Below are positions 32,901 through 39,845 of a stretch of DNA of 64,000 nucleotides, piece by piece; the first letter of the stretch is position 1; the number at the start of each line of letters is the position of its first letter. This stretch comes from Euborellia annulipes (Eukaryota > Arthropoda > Insecta > Dermaptera > Anisolabididae). A program made the translations under genes and the position numbers. The stretch lies in the NCBI GenBank assembly GCA_023213315.1, contig JAKCPI010028410.1, forward strand, positions 57,857 through 121,856, in the 5' to 3' direction. The notes below the pieces were generated by a model that saw nothing but the letters and a program-made list of their open reading frames with translations, searched no databases and was not told the origin of the DNA.

Positions 32901-35429
32901 TTCGGCCTGAATTTATTTGACAATCTTCAGTTATTGGGAATTATACACATAGTGCAAGTGCACATGTGATCAAACCAGGACTCGTCAATAATAAAATTTA
33001 TTTGCTTCATACAAAATTATATGGCTCCTGATAATTATCTCTGAGCTTAGGCACAGGAGCCATATTTTTCCCAATTAAGAAACGTTAATACTATATTAAA
33101 TACTCTGGTCTTGTCTTGAAATAAGTAGAAATTTTGTATGAAGCAAATAAATTTTATTATTATATGATAATTATCTCTGAGCTTGGGCACAGGAGCCATA
33201 TAATTTTGTATGAAGCAAATAAATTTTATTATTATATGATAATTATCTCTGAGCTTGAGCACAGGAGACATAATTTTGTATGAAGCAAATAAATTTTATT
33301 ATTGACGAGTCCTGGTTTGATCACATGTGCACTTCCACTATGTGTATAATTCCCAATAACTGAAGATGGCCAAATAAATTCAGGTCGAAACGTCTTATTC
33401 TGGGAGTTTTATTGAACCTAGATAATCCCAATTTGGCTGATATCTCCAATTCTCCAGTATAATCACATCACAGCCACAACCTCAAAAAGTAATTTTTTAC
33501 TTAATTATACATAATTCAATATTTTTATGAGCTGTTAAAAATTTCTATGTCATGACACCTTATTGACATTTTTTTAAATAAACACAAAATCCTAAATATT
33601 ATGATGACTACGAGTTAAAAAAAAAAATATTTTATATAATATTACATATCGGTTCATATATTACACTGTTAAAAATTTTTTCATAAACTTGTATATGAAG
33701 TCTGTTACACAAACTGTTTAATAAATAAGAAATTATATATAATATTTAAGAATATTATATTTGATCAAAAAACAACGATTTGTTTAAAAATGAATGAAAT
33801 TTAATTCTTAAAAAAAAAAAAAAAAAATTATAATCCAGGTTAAATTTTAGTTAGAATTTTTTCGCAAAAGGGTGTTTTGACCCCTAAGCCCCCCTAGGGA
33901 CCTGTCAGTGAATAAAATATATTGTCTTTCATTCAATTTCCGCTTTTCGTTCCCCCTCCCTCTTGGGGGGCGAAGTGCCCAAGTGGAGGCGCGCCCCCAA
34001 AAGTTGAGGAATAAGACCATCATCAGTCACTTTGAGCTGAAATGAGCATTAAAATCTTAGAAAATCATATAACAAAACATCTCTACTCAGAGTGACTAAT
34101 GATGAATTTATTCCATTAAAGCAGAAACGTTTTACTTTATGGAGGATTCATTCTAATATAGGCAATTTCTCTATCGTCTTGCCGATCTACTAGGCCTATT
34201 ATTTATTTATTCTGAATAATTAATCTATATAATTTTGTAATTATTAATATTACAAACATTATTAAAGTTAATAGATTTAGAGAAATTTAGGTCGAGAGCT
34301 ATGCTTTGTATTTTATCCACACCACAAAAAAATTAGCCGGCCCATAACTTAAAATAGTTTATCAATAGTTAAAAGTAAACACACTAGGTTTAGTTTAAAA
34401 AGGAATTCAATTTTGGTTTATGTACATTTCGATGTTAAAACATCATCATCAGAACCTTGCAAACTCAACATTTTAACATCGAAATATACATAAACCAAAA
34501 AAATAAGATCTCTTTTTAAACTAAAATTATGCCCATTTGCATTATCACATCTTAAGGTCTATCCTCTAAAAACAGGCGTTATAATTTAAAATAAACAAAT
34601 AGGTGTTAAAAAAGTAATGTTAAAACAATCAATTCAAAATCACTTCCTTGCCTCAAATAGCTAAAATTTAAAGCCAAAGCGTTAACATTTAGTAAATAGT
34701 GTTAAAAATTAATGCCATGTCTATTAAAATAAAAATGGCGTCCTTAACCTAAAAAGTAAGGTTATGATTTTGATGGATTTGAAATAAATGCAACATGTGA
34801 ATGTCGCTATTAAAACTTTAGAGAATAGCATTTTTTTAACGCTGATTGTTTCTACATTACTTTTTAACACCCATTTGTTTATTTTAAATTTTAACGCCTG
34901 TTTTTAGAGAATAGACCTGCTTAGATCTTAAGTTCGTATTAGATCTTACAATTGAATTTATCAACAGAATATCTTAAAATAAGTTATATATTGTCAGCTC
35001 TAATATATCAATAAATTCTTAAAACAATCAAAGTTTTTTACTTAAAAGACTGGTTCTGGTTTACTTTAACTATTGTTAAACTATTTTAATTTAAAAATAT
35101 TTAAACTAGTGCCTAAGGTGAATTCTTTAATCTAACAAAAATACCAAATCTTCTTCCGTTGGCTCCTTAGGTATACTTTCAGGAGTAGGTTCGACATTTT
35201 GACCCTGATCAGGGGATGATTCTACATTAATTTCTATGGGTGGCGTAACTCTTGTTTCCTGAGTATCCGATGTGGTTTCTTCAGCCACTTGGTCTTCAAT
35301 TTTTTCAGATGATTCTTCCTCATTTTCAGGCAAATTATTCGACGGTGTACCCAAATCATCGGGGATATATGTCACAAATTCATGCTTTTCCACAACTAAA
35401 TTGCTTTTTAATAAGGTTGGTTCATTTTC
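18885..35429 (-). CDS. Secreted four-MAM-domain protein (17 exons)
   Basis: Exons, from 5' to 3': 35145-35429, 32443-32650, 32227-32375, 30626-30752, 29174-29357, 28923-29100, 28631-28775, 27902-28086, 24456-24540, 22911-23057, 22735-22840, 21833-22007, 21675-21762, 21451-21612, 21198-21382, 19074-19242 and 18885-18982 (last tentative). The product is about 890 residues: an acidic Pro/Ser/Thr-rich stretch (1-164), then four MAM domains (about 165-350, 350-515, 516-687, 688-859) with the usual cysteines, LSFxY-like and GDIAIDD motifs. MAM domains are extracellular adhesion or oligomerisation modules (known). The start codon is not settled; a signal-like exon lies at 35561-35755. Two one-base homopolymer errors interrupt the frame (32268-32272 and 29091-29099). 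Substrate or partner unknown. Confidence 0.82.
19074..19242 (-). CDS. MAM domain 4, C-terminal exon
   Basis: The acceptor TTTTTAG lies before 19242 and the donor GTGAGT after 19074. It encodes VWELGAEEINTLRPVWTPAQ, then LTLKPSDLNIRF, then GGFAIDEVRVFQGHCN, the canonical MAM end (IDEV...C). It starts in phase 0 and ends in phase 1, like the corresponding exons of domains 2 and 3. Confidence 0.85.
19297..20462 (+). repeat. Double-hairpin element, copy 2
   Basis: It starts AATCTGGTGTTACTGGCGCAC with a partial 5' hairpin, has two tandem AAAATCG...ACTGAAAAA units, a run of about 21 G at 19842-19864, a (GA)n tract near 19988, and ends with the 3' hairpin TACTTTCTCTATATATTTC...GAGAAAGTA. A section at 20000-20340 is not seen in other copies and may be an inserted fragment. 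It lies in the MAM gene intron. Confidence 0.65.
21198..21382 (-). CDS. MAM domain 4, middle exon
   Basis: The acceptor TTTCTTAG precedes 21382; the donor after CGG is GTATAA. It encodes GFIFFDSFSTGIHRREAWIW, then SPPFKSQTPICLTFWFAAF, then GAGENTQLRIYLGSGKKED. The PICLTFWF block corresponds to the conserved CLSFWY strand of MAM domains. Phase 1 in, phase 0 out. Confidence 0.85.
21451..21612 (-). CDS. MAM domain 4, N-terminal exon (GC donor)
   Basis: The acceptor CAATAG precedes 21612. It encodes AIPSYAFAHPGDCTFDHGIC, then SGWINSSSSIGDNWQKAS, ending SAP plus one base. The CTFD...CSGW pattern is the MAM opening. The donor is CCAG followed by GCAAGG, a GC-AG intron; no GT lies at a workable position and the GC junction keeps phase with the next exon (split Gly codon). 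Confidence 0.82.
21675..21762 (-). CDS. MAM domain 3, last exon
   Basis: The acceptor TTTTCAG precedes 21762; the donor is GTAAAA. It encodes LIFLADWGSIRSNGDIAIDD then ITIFDTSCN. GDIAIDDI is the most conserved MAM motif. Phase 0 in, phase 1 out. Confidence 0.85.
21833..22007 (-). CDS. MAM domain 3, third exon
   Basis: The acceptor TTTTCAG precedes 22007; CAG precedes the donor GTAAAT. The first base completes Trp of the ISFW motif. It reads YLLNEAIIYPSGSTLGFLKV, then QILPEGKTIPKTIWQIYNN, then QGPSWQYAQIPIKESSPFQ. LGFLKVQ is the MAM strand usually written GTLRV. It ends in phase 0. Confidence 0.85.
22561..22682. repeat. Small palindromic MITE in MAM intron
   Basis: The left end TGAAAACCAGGAATTACAAT and the right end ATTGTAACTCCTGGTTTTC are inverted repeats. 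Inner parts also pair: GACGTCCTTTTATTTG against CAAATAAAAGGGCGTC. No coding sequence. Confidence 0.8.
22735..22840 (-). CDS. MAM domain 3, second exon
   Basis: The acceptor TTCCACAG precedes 22840; the donor GTATGA splits the Trp codon (phase 2). It reads YFLALAKESPIKERNPSSIV then RNFQKLSSPVCISF. The first two bases complete an Asp codon with the previous exon, giving SLNDYFLALA, a common MAM pattern. Confidence 0.83.
22911..23057 (-). CDS. MAM domain 3, first exon
   Basis: It reads GDCSFEVDFCDWSLSRD, then PKSLGWIRVSSNENDFFKR, then MGPKQDSLN, ending one base into the next codon with the weak donor GTTATT. Phase requires an acceptor at TTCGAG just before 23057. The better-looking CTCCTCAG 30 bases upstream would put the frame out, so the start is chosen by phase and could be wrong. 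Confidence 0.75.
23199..23776 (+). repeat. Double-hairpin element, copy 3, with nested inverted repeat
   Basis: It starts AATCTGGTGTGACTGGTCGC with the hairpin partner near 23270-23288 and ends with the TACTTTCTC...-type 3' hairpin. Between them (about 23300-23545) is a separate inverted repeat: TGCAGAGAAAATATTGGA and CAACCATTTACA on the left, TGTAAATGGTTG and CCAATATATTTTCTCTGCA on the right. Open frames at 23147-23549 come from these repeats. Confidence 0.65.
24456..24540 (-). CDS. MAM domain 2, last exon
   Basis: The acceptor TTTTATAG precedes 24540; the donor is GTATTA. It encodes VIFESSVGVPGLGDIAIDD then INISEGPCP, with the GDIAIDDI signature and terminal cysteine. Phase 0 in, phase 1 out. 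A plus-strand frame (24295-24507) crossing this exon is a shadow. Confidence 0.85.
25045..25405. repeat. TIR element with GGGTCGTTCTCATATTA start
   Basis: The left end reads GGGGTCGTTCTCATATTAAG then TAACGCGTC; the right end has a partial mirror GGCGTTACGTAAACAT. This TIR style (GGTCGTTC...ATTACGTAACGC) is widespread among arthropod MITEs (recollection, not checked). The right TIR is decayed. Confidence 0.45.
25693..26483. mobile_element. hAT-like MITE (CAGTGGCGGATCC type) interrupted by a pogo-like MITE
   Basis: The left end is CAGTGGCGGATCCAGAGGAG then TTTCTCGGGGG and a segment AATCTGGTGTGACTGG; the right end is CCCTTGTATCCGCTCTTG. Same family as 27327-27853 and 45884-46414, where 8-bp duplications are visible; here none is evident. 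The interruption is 25841-26374. Confidence 0.65.
25841..26374. mobile_element. pogo/Tigger-like MITE
   Basis: The left TIR CAGTAGAACCTCGATAAGTT and the right TIR AACATATCGAGGTTCGACTG are inverted repeats flanked by TA on both sides. CAGTNNAACCTCGNTAA ends with TA duplication are typical of pogo/Tigger-type mariner relatives. It is non-coding, about 534 bases, and repeats degenerate copies of its own TIR internally (AAGTTANNGAGGTT). Confidence 0.75.
26872..26904. repeat. (AAT)n microsatellite
   Basis: About eleven uninterrupted TAA/AAT units within the long intron between MAM exons. Confidence 0.9.
27327..27853. mobile_element. hAT-like MITE with 8-bp duplication, containing a Penelope-type insert
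   Basis: The left end is CAAGAGCGGATACAAGG and the right end AAATCCGCCACTG; the flanking 8-mer AGTGAATA is repeated on both sides. At about 27418-27620 it is interrupted by sequence carrying a hammerhead-like motif (27460-27493). Confidence 0.8.
27460..27493 (-). ncRNA. Hammerhead-like motif, solo
   Basis: On the minus strand: CTGAAGA, T, GGG...CCC as stem II with a long loop, GAAA, then CGTC, and short GTC/GAC stem I arms. Core bases match the hammerhead consensus CUGANGA...GAAA apart from extra bases beside stem II. It is the only one here with no recognisable inverted partner. Confidence 0.45.
27902..28086 (-). CDS. MAM domain 2, third exon
   Basis: The acceptor TTTTTAG precedes 28086; CAG precedes the donor GTCATT. 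It reads APDGPSCLFFRYHMWGPHVG, then SLRVLDKNPSNAAEKVLWS, then AWFTAAVSVASEQDHQ. CLFFRYHMWG...GSLRV is the textbook MAM core (CLSFWYHMYG...GTLRV). Phase 1 in, phase 0 out. Confidence 0.88.
28631..28775 (-). CDS. MAM domain 2, second exon
   Basis: The acceptor TATTTTCAG precedes 28775; the donor is GTATAT. It reads SRGSQSPVTGPLSDNNIENG, then GGFAFVDSSYPRRPGDKAR, then LASPFLPPT. GFAFVDSS matches the MAM GxYAYVEAS strand and PGDKARLASP the following one. Phase 0 in, phase 1 out. Confidence 0.88.
28923..29100 (-). CDS. MAM 1 end / MAM 2 start exon, with one-base homopolymer conflict
   Basis: The acceptor ATTCCAG precedes 29100; the donor is GTAAGA. After A and a run of nine T it reads EALPVPVNHPNRLYRGHI, then AIDEVSILPGSECS (end of MAM 1) and IHCTFSSNLCTWTNLQDDDF (start of MAM 2). 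The upstream exon ends in phase 0, so the frame requires eight T, not nine (29091-29099 on the plus strand). A homopolymer indel is the simplest explanation. Confidence 0.82.
29174..29357 (-). CDS. MAM domain 1, third exon
   Basis: The acceptor GTTTTTAG precedes 29357; the donor GTGAAT follows CATAAA. It reads YSTSGLSPAALRVFVAPLSS, then NISQILGNKTNLKRVIWETH, then RWTDWRRASLLYVEHQPHK. The Asn-containing NIS and NKT are glycosylation sequons. The first base completes a Gly codon after CLSF in the previous exon. Confidence 0.85.
29467..29861. mobile_element. hAT-like MITE (GGCGCCGGAAC type) in MAM intron
   Basis: The left end is CATAGGCGCCGGAAC and the right end GTTCCGGCGCCCCTG, flanked on both sides by CCAAGTAA (29459-29466 and 29862-29869), an 8-bp target duplication. 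The interior is G/C runs around AT-rich DNA. Relatives: 52681-53066 and 63333-63799. Confidence 0.85.
30165..30325. other. GC-rich patch open on both strands
   Basis: About 160 bases are much more GC-rich than their surroundings and lie in the intron between two MAM 1 exons whose junction (CLSFG-YSTSG) needs nothing between them. Frames of about 60 codons are open on both strands. No family is recognised. It may be a fragment of a foreign or processed coding sequence. Confidence 0.35.
30626..30752 (-). CDS. MAM domain 1, second exon
   Basis: The acceptor GATTGCAG precedes 30752; the donor GTAAAA leaves two bases (phase 2). It reads GYAFVETSELPPSGNSEIED then YALLATPSMANTGPIGTCLSF. GYAFVETS and CLSF are MAM landmarks. 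Phase 1 in. Confidence 0.87.
30838..31462 (+). repeat. Double-hairpin element, copy 4
   Basis: It starts AAATCTGGTGTGTCTGG with its partner CACACCAGATTTTTTTATG by 30912, then CCTATGAAGTACAAAAGTAAAG, the CACTAGTACTTTTTGGCCGA block, the CCATCAAAATCTC...AATTTT block, and the terminal hairpin TACTTTCTCTTTATAC...GAGAAAGTA. Confidence 0.7.
32227..32375 (-). CDS. MAM domain 1, first exon, with one-base homopolymer conflict
   Basis: An acceptor T-run then AAG precedes 32375; the donor is GTATTT. The first half reads SCAFEESDDQNSCKWQDF then INNGLTWRLGTGRDSNF; the second half, one frame over, reads GGPKVDLTNGHEL. Both halves are clearly MAM (CAFE...CKW, then GP.VD.T.G). The shift is at a five-base A/T run (32268-32272); one extra base restores the frame and removes a TAG. 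Confidence 0.82.
32443..32650 (-). CDS. MAM protein linker exon
   Basis: The acceptor GTAAATAG precedes 32650; the donor is GTAAGA. It reads PYDNGEENLPEENESKETI, then PLPPETPPPEVKESRYDDKT, a Ser/Thr-rich stretch, and KSDDDILQSP. It is low complexity, acidic and Pro-rich, probably a disordered and O-glycosylated extracellular linker (inference). Phase 0 in, phase 1 out. Confidence 0.75.
32896..32930 (-). ncRNA. Hammerhead-like motif, left arm of 33-kb palindrome
   Basis: Minus strand: CTGAAGA, stem II region, GGCC, GAAA, CGTC. Stem I: CCCAATAA before the core pairs with TTATT...TGGG after CGTC. Stem II here is weakened (TGTC/GGCC) compared with the right arm. Confidence 0.5.
33360..33394 (+). 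ncRNA. Hammerhead-like motif, right arm of 33-kb palindrome
   Basis: CTGAAGA, T, stem II GGCC/GGTC (one G-U pair), GAAA, CGTC. Stem I is CCCAATAA against TTATT...TGGG. It is the inverted partner of 32896-32930. Confidence 0.55.
34392..34521. mobile_element. Fold-back element with decayed hammerhead-like motif
   Basis: The left arm AGTTTAAAAAGGAATTC...GGTTTATGTACATTTCG mirrors the right arm CGAAATATACATAAACC...TTTTTAAACT. On the minus strand at 34425-34452: CTGATGA, T, GATGT/ACATC stem II, GAAA, TG. The CGTC and stem I parts are not conserved, so activity is unlikely. Confidence 0.6.
34555..34920. repeat. Long-TIR MITE (AGGCGTTAAAA family), copy 2
   Basis: AGGTCTATCCTCTAAAAACAG at the left and CTGTTTTTAGAGAATAGACCT at the right, with the CAGCGTTAAAA-type inner TIR. 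It has a single central unit, unlike copy 1. Confidence 0.85.
35145..35429 (-). CDS. MAM protein acidic N-terminal exon
   Basis: The acceptor T-run then GTTTGTAG precedes 35429; the donor GTATTT follows GAAGATTTG. It reads ENEPTLLKSNLVVEKHEFVT then YIPDDLGTPSNNLPENEEE, a long acidic Ser/Thr/Pro/Glu stretch, and ends PKEPTEEDL. Composition is that of a disordered extracellular region. It starts and ends in phase 0. The GTG at 35393-35391 is not a plausible start, because the frame is open back to the acceptor. Confidence 0.72.
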
Positions 35430-35560
35430 CTACAAACAAAAAAAAAATGTTTATCACACATTTCGTTTTTAATGTAGTTATCTAATAGCACAATATGAAT
35501 ATTAAGTCGACAGTTAGGCAAAATAATCTTTGTCAAATATGATGATTTATAATATTTACA

Positions 35561-35755
35561 TTAATTATATAGTGAATTTGCTCTATTTATATTTTTATAA
35601 TTTCTATTGTCGACATCAAATGGAACTCCCCCACTCCGCTTTCGCTTTGAATTATTAAAAAGCTGTTCAGTAATTGTGATTAAATCTGAATGAATAATTA
35701 ATTGAGAGCCTAATGAGCATAACAATAATAAAAAAAAACTAATAGAAATATTCAA
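35561..35755 (-). CDS. Possible signal-peptide exon of MAM protein (start codon unresolved)
   Basis: Minus-strand frame reading NISISFFLLLLCSLGSQLII, then HSDLITITEQLFNNSKRKRS and GGVPFDVDN, ending at a TAA. The hydrophobic stretch followed by a basic KRKR furin-like site looks like a secretory N-terminus. There is no ATG: a TAA lies two codons upstream of the TTG at 35755. No convincing GT donor links it in phase 0 to 35429. Could be a chance frame. Confidence 0.3.
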   Translation of the reverse strand: MNISISFFLLLLCSLGSQLIIHSDLITITEQLFNNSKRKRSGGVPFDVDNRNYKNINRANSLYN

Positions 35756-36331
35756 ATTTTAGCTCAAGGCAGCAAAAAGTAATATTAATAAAATGAATGA
35801 TGATAAAAAGTTATAATAATAATAATTGAGAGGAGATAATTAACATTTGATGATAATTGGTTTTCCTTCAATATAGCTTTCTAGTTCAGTGGAGTATCAG
35901 ATAAATATCCAATGGGCATAGGCGTAGGGACGGAGAGGGGGCAATAAAAATCTATTCATCTAAATAAATACATAATTTGAAATTTATTAGGCGTATAGAG
36001 AGATATGAAAAAATTTATTTACAGATATTCAATAAGCTTAAATAAATTTAAATGTATTGAGAATTATTTTAAAATGAATAGAATCAAGTCACTCGGACAT
36101 CTTGATAAATCGAGACCATTTGATTAATTATACGGATAAAAGCAGAGGTCAACAATCTGTGGCTTTTTAATTACATAAATTATTTATAAAGGTTAAATTA
36201 ACTTCTTTTGTAACATGTACTATTTTAAGTAATCTCACGCAAATATTAGACAATGATCTTAAAATATATAATACAAATTAAGATAGCAAGTTTGCGAGAT
36301 ATGTTTGTACTTAATATTGCGCAAAATTGCA

Positions 36332-36485
36332 CCCCCGTGGACTACCCTTATCCTAGGGCGCCGGCCCAATAAGGGGATCTAGGATACAAGAGGGGACACA
36401 AGGGAGGGGGGTAAAGGGGGTAATCCCCCCCCCCCCGAGAAACACCTCTGGATCCGCCCTTGTTAGGATAAGGGTAGTCCACCCG
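36332..36485. mobile_element. hAT-like MITE remnant within an inverted repeat
   Basis: A short element 36387-36472 (CAAGAGGGG...GGATCCGCCCTTG) is flanked by CTAGGATA and TTAGGATA, a 7/8 matching duplication. Around it GTGGACTACCCTTATCC is mirrored by GGATAAGGGTAGTCCAC. A SINE-like CGCGAAAGCGTGGAGGTCC follows. Confidence 0.6.
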
Positions 36486-36596
36486 CCGCGAAAGCGTGGA
36501 GGTCCTTTTTCGACTTTGTATGTAAAAGGAAAAACAAATATTTTCCGAATATCTAAAAGTATCTTGTGACTCGAGATACCCAAAAATTCATTGTAT

Positions 36597-36760
36597 CTTG
36601 TATTTAGATACACAAAATCAAAGTATTTTGTATTTAGATACACAAAATCAAAGTATCTTGTATTTAGATACACAAAATCAAAGTATCTTGTATTTAGATA
36701 CACAAAATCAAAGTATCTTGTATTTAGATACACAAAATCAAAGTATCTTGTATTTAGACT
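36597..36760. repeat. 30-bp tandem repeat, about 5.4 copies
   Basis: The unit is GTATTTAGATACACAAAATC plus AAAGTATCTT, nearly identical in five full copies and one partial copy. As 30 is a multiple of three, all frames without stops stay open, producing spurious frames on both strands (for example YFDFVYLNTR repeats). Each unit contains the palindrome GTATTTAGATAC. It is not CRISPR-like, having no unique spacers. Confidence 0.95.
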
Positions 36761-37786
36761 TTTTTTTAGTATCTTGCCCAACTCTGTTTGAAACCAATTG
36801 AGTATCTATTTGCTTCATTTTAGAAGTGAATAAATAAAAACTTCCTCGTTATTTATTTATATTCACCTTTTTCAATAAAAATATGCCGTTTAAAAAAATT
36901 TTCTTACCAAAAATGTTTTACTCTCTGACAGAATAAAATTGATCCATATAATGAAAATTTTTAGTAAGGCAGCAAGATCTCTTCTGGACATTCTAAAAAA
37001 TAAAATGGGGTAAACATTAATAAGTAAAAATTATTAATTAATTATGAATAACTTTAATGAGTAGTTAAATAATTCATGAATTATTTGATAAAAGGATTTA
37101 TATTTAATTAAAAAATATACAATGATGTAGTAAAATTCAGTAGAGACTTTGCGGAAAAAGAAGATGAAAAGATTCGCTTCAAAAGAATAAAGATATGCCA
37201 GTCTTAGATCGCAATCTCGAATTCATTAAGTCACTGCTTTTCACTATCTTAATTAATAAGCAGTTTCATTTTGTCAGCCAGTACTTCATTTTATTTTTAA
37301 AAAAATTCTTGGGCGCCGGAAGAAAAGATAAAACTCTTAAAAGAAAACAATAAAGCCTGGTCTGAGATTTAAGGCGTTCGCTGGTGTGTTCGTTCTATCG
37401 ACACGAGAGGCGCCACTAATCAATAACGCCTTGTAGTTATGCAAACCTTTTCTTAGCAGGATATATGTATGCCTATTTAACAGGAAAGTTGAATATTTAT
37501 TTGAATTTACATATTGATGAAATGGTCAAATAAATATTCCTCATAAAAAAAAAAAAAAAAAAAAAATAGGGTAAAAATCAATAAATTATAAAAAAAACAT
37601 TTATAAATATAAAAAATATTTAAAGATATTTGATATATCGGAATGTGTTTCTATTCATTGGAAAATTTTACAGTCAATTAATTTATAGGCGTAGTGTGAA
37701 AATTTAAAATTTCCGGAATGCACCTACGTACGAAATCATACATTAGTAGCTCATGTCGCTTAGGAAGTATTCCTCTTTTACACACT

Positions 37787-38747
37787 TAGGACCGGTTTCT
37801 TCATTTCTAATTAGCTAACTATCTCTCGGGTAAGCTAGTTGACTATGTCTTTCGAGTTTTTTCACATCTAGTTAAGCTAATAATCAGATCTATTCTCTAA
37901 AAACAGGCGTTAAAATTTAAAATAAACAAATGGGTGTTAAAAAGTAATGTAAAAACAATCAGCGTTAAAAAATGCTATTCAAGTAGCCTCAAATAGCTAT
38001 TCTGTAAACAAAAATTTTAACCCAAAGCGTTAACATTTAGTAAATAGTGTTAAAAATTAATGGGGGTGCCTTTAATATTTTAACGTCGTGTTTAAAATAA
38101 AAATGGCGTCCTAGTAAGGTTATGATTTTGATAGCTTTGAAATAAAAGCAACATGTTAACGTCACTGTTAAAACTTTGTTTAGAGAATAGCATTTTTTTA
38201 ACGCTGATTGTTTTTTACATTACTTTTTAACACCAATTTGTTTATTTTAAATTTTAACGCCTGTTTTTAGAGAGTAGACCTGAATATGATTAAATAAAAG
38301 ATCGTAGTTAACTAGCTAAGACCCAAAGTTAGATAAGGGGTGAAATTAACACAAGCCTTGTTTATTTATTTATTCTTTTTTGGATATTTTTAAATTATTG
38401 TTAAAAAATTAAAAAAAATTAGTTCCGGAATGATCGAGCTGAAGTTCGGGGATTTTTTTTCTTTTTAATAAAATTTGAAAAAACTAAAAAAGTACATCAG
38501 TAAAGTACTAGTACTCGAGGTTTCCCAAAGACGAGATCTAGAGTAATTTCATATTGGTACATGAAATATAAAAATTTGAAAACAAAATCGTTAAAACCGT
38601 CTAGTAAAGATTTTAATTTTTAAAAATGCTTTATTAACTTCTTAACTTCATTTTTTTAACTCGAAGGTTAAGCGTGTTCTTGTTTAGTATATCAATTATT
38701 TGCTATCGGTCGGATAGTTATGCTAGTTGACTAAAAGTGAAGCAACC
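37787..38747. repeat. Inverted-repeat element (GGACCG...GCTTCAC), copy 1, interrupted
   Basis: The left end TAGGACCGGTTTCTTCATTT, then TAAGCTAGTTGACTATG, is mirrored at the right by TATGCTAGTTGACTAAAAGTG then AAGCAACC. It is interrupted by the long-TIR MITE at 37886-38282. An uninterrupted copy is 40977-41412. Confidence 0.6.
37886..38282. repeat. Long-TIR MITE (AGGCGTTAAAA family), copy 3
   Basis: Left GATCTATTCTCTAAAAACAG, right CTGTTTTTAGAGAGTAGACC, with matching inner arms. It is nested inside the inverted-repeat element 37787-38747. Confidence 0.85.
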
Positions 38748-39609
38748 ATCTCTTAGAGAACTTAAAGTTAAATTTCACTTTTATTTTGAAAAGATAGAGT
38801 AACTAAGCACTTGAATGGACATCTCTAATTTTTGTATGCAGTTCTCTTTTATTTGTGTAAAGGCTAAAACTACAAATGACTTTAATTGTTTGAGAATTTC
38901 GCTTGTATGTTAAAAACATGTACAAACACAATTACTCAGGTGATTACAATCAAATCATCACAGGGGCAAATCTACGCGGTCGTCCCGGGAATTAAATTGT
39001 CACACCTCGTATATCATTTGTCTTTGTTATCAGGAGACAAAACAGACACAAAAATCGATTTTAGAAACAAAATTCGTTCAAAGAGCCGATAAAACAACGC
39101 TATCTTTTTTATTAAAAGTTTTTTCAATGTCTGAAGGTACGTAAATTGAAAAATAATAATTTAGAAAAAAATTTGTTTTAAGGGGGAACGGGAGCGAAGG
39201 TGTTATGCATGTTTTTCCCGATAAGATGGCGTAGTGTGTCATAAAAATATGCCCAAAAAATCAAGTAATTCAAAAATTTGCCAAGAGATGTCAGAATGGT
39301 AGCTAAAATATTTAACCAATGAAGTACGTGGCTGTTGTTTATTCACAAAACAACCCCCGGAAAAAAAAAATTTGAAAAACGGAGGATGAGGAAAAAAAAA
39401 TTTTTCTAAAAACTTCTTAATTATTAAAAAAAAAGGAGTTTAATTTTTGCTGCTCCCCCTTCCTTCTTTAATAATATTTAATACATTTGGTTGATTTTCA
39501 TTGATCTTTTAACAATAAATACTTTATAAATGTTATTATATATTATGTATCTTTTATAAAAGCATAAAAATATATAAATATAGGCCAGATATAGGCTAAT
39601 ACTATATTT

Positions 39610-39845
39610 GAATTTTAAATGAATTTTAAACATCGTCCGAGCGAATTTTGAGAAAATCGCAAAAAACTGAAAAAGTACATCAGTAAAGTGTACTTCAAAC
39701 GATTTCCACGAAAAATTTCACTGATATACTTTTTAAAGAGCATCTAAAAAATAGTTTATTTATGAATTTTAAACAAAATCGTTGCAGCGAATTTTGAGAA
39801 AATCGAAAAAAAACTGAGTACATCAGTAAAGTAGACCAGAGTCAA
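39610..39845 (+). repeat. Double-hairpin element fragment (two internal units)
   Basis: Two tandem copies of the internal unit (GCGAATTTTGAGAAAATCG...ACTGA...TACATCAGTAAAGTG) without either terminal hairpin. Confidence 0.65.

Larger units (their letters stand above)
32831..33462. mobile_element. Fold-back Penelope-type element with paired hammerhead-like motifs
   Basis: The arms are inverted repeats: TACTGGAGAATTGGAGATAT on the left, ATATCTCCAATTCTCCAGTA on the right, continuing through CCCAGAATAAGACGTTTCGG. The centre (about 33010-33300) holds tandem copies of a roughly 72-base unit containing TGATAATTATCTCTGAGCTT. Each arm carries a hammerhead-like core (32896-32930 minus, 33360-33394 plus). 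Confidence 0.75.

Noticed and set aside
36597..36760. Regular short repeats that might suggest a CRISPR array
   Set aside because: Units abut with no unique spacers, and the window is eukaryotic.
36353..36801. Frames on both strands with repeating YFDFVYLNTR or YLDTQNQSI units, resembling a repeat protein
   Set aside because: Generated by the 30-bp tandem repeat; open on both strands and in more than one frame, with no start, splice or homology support.
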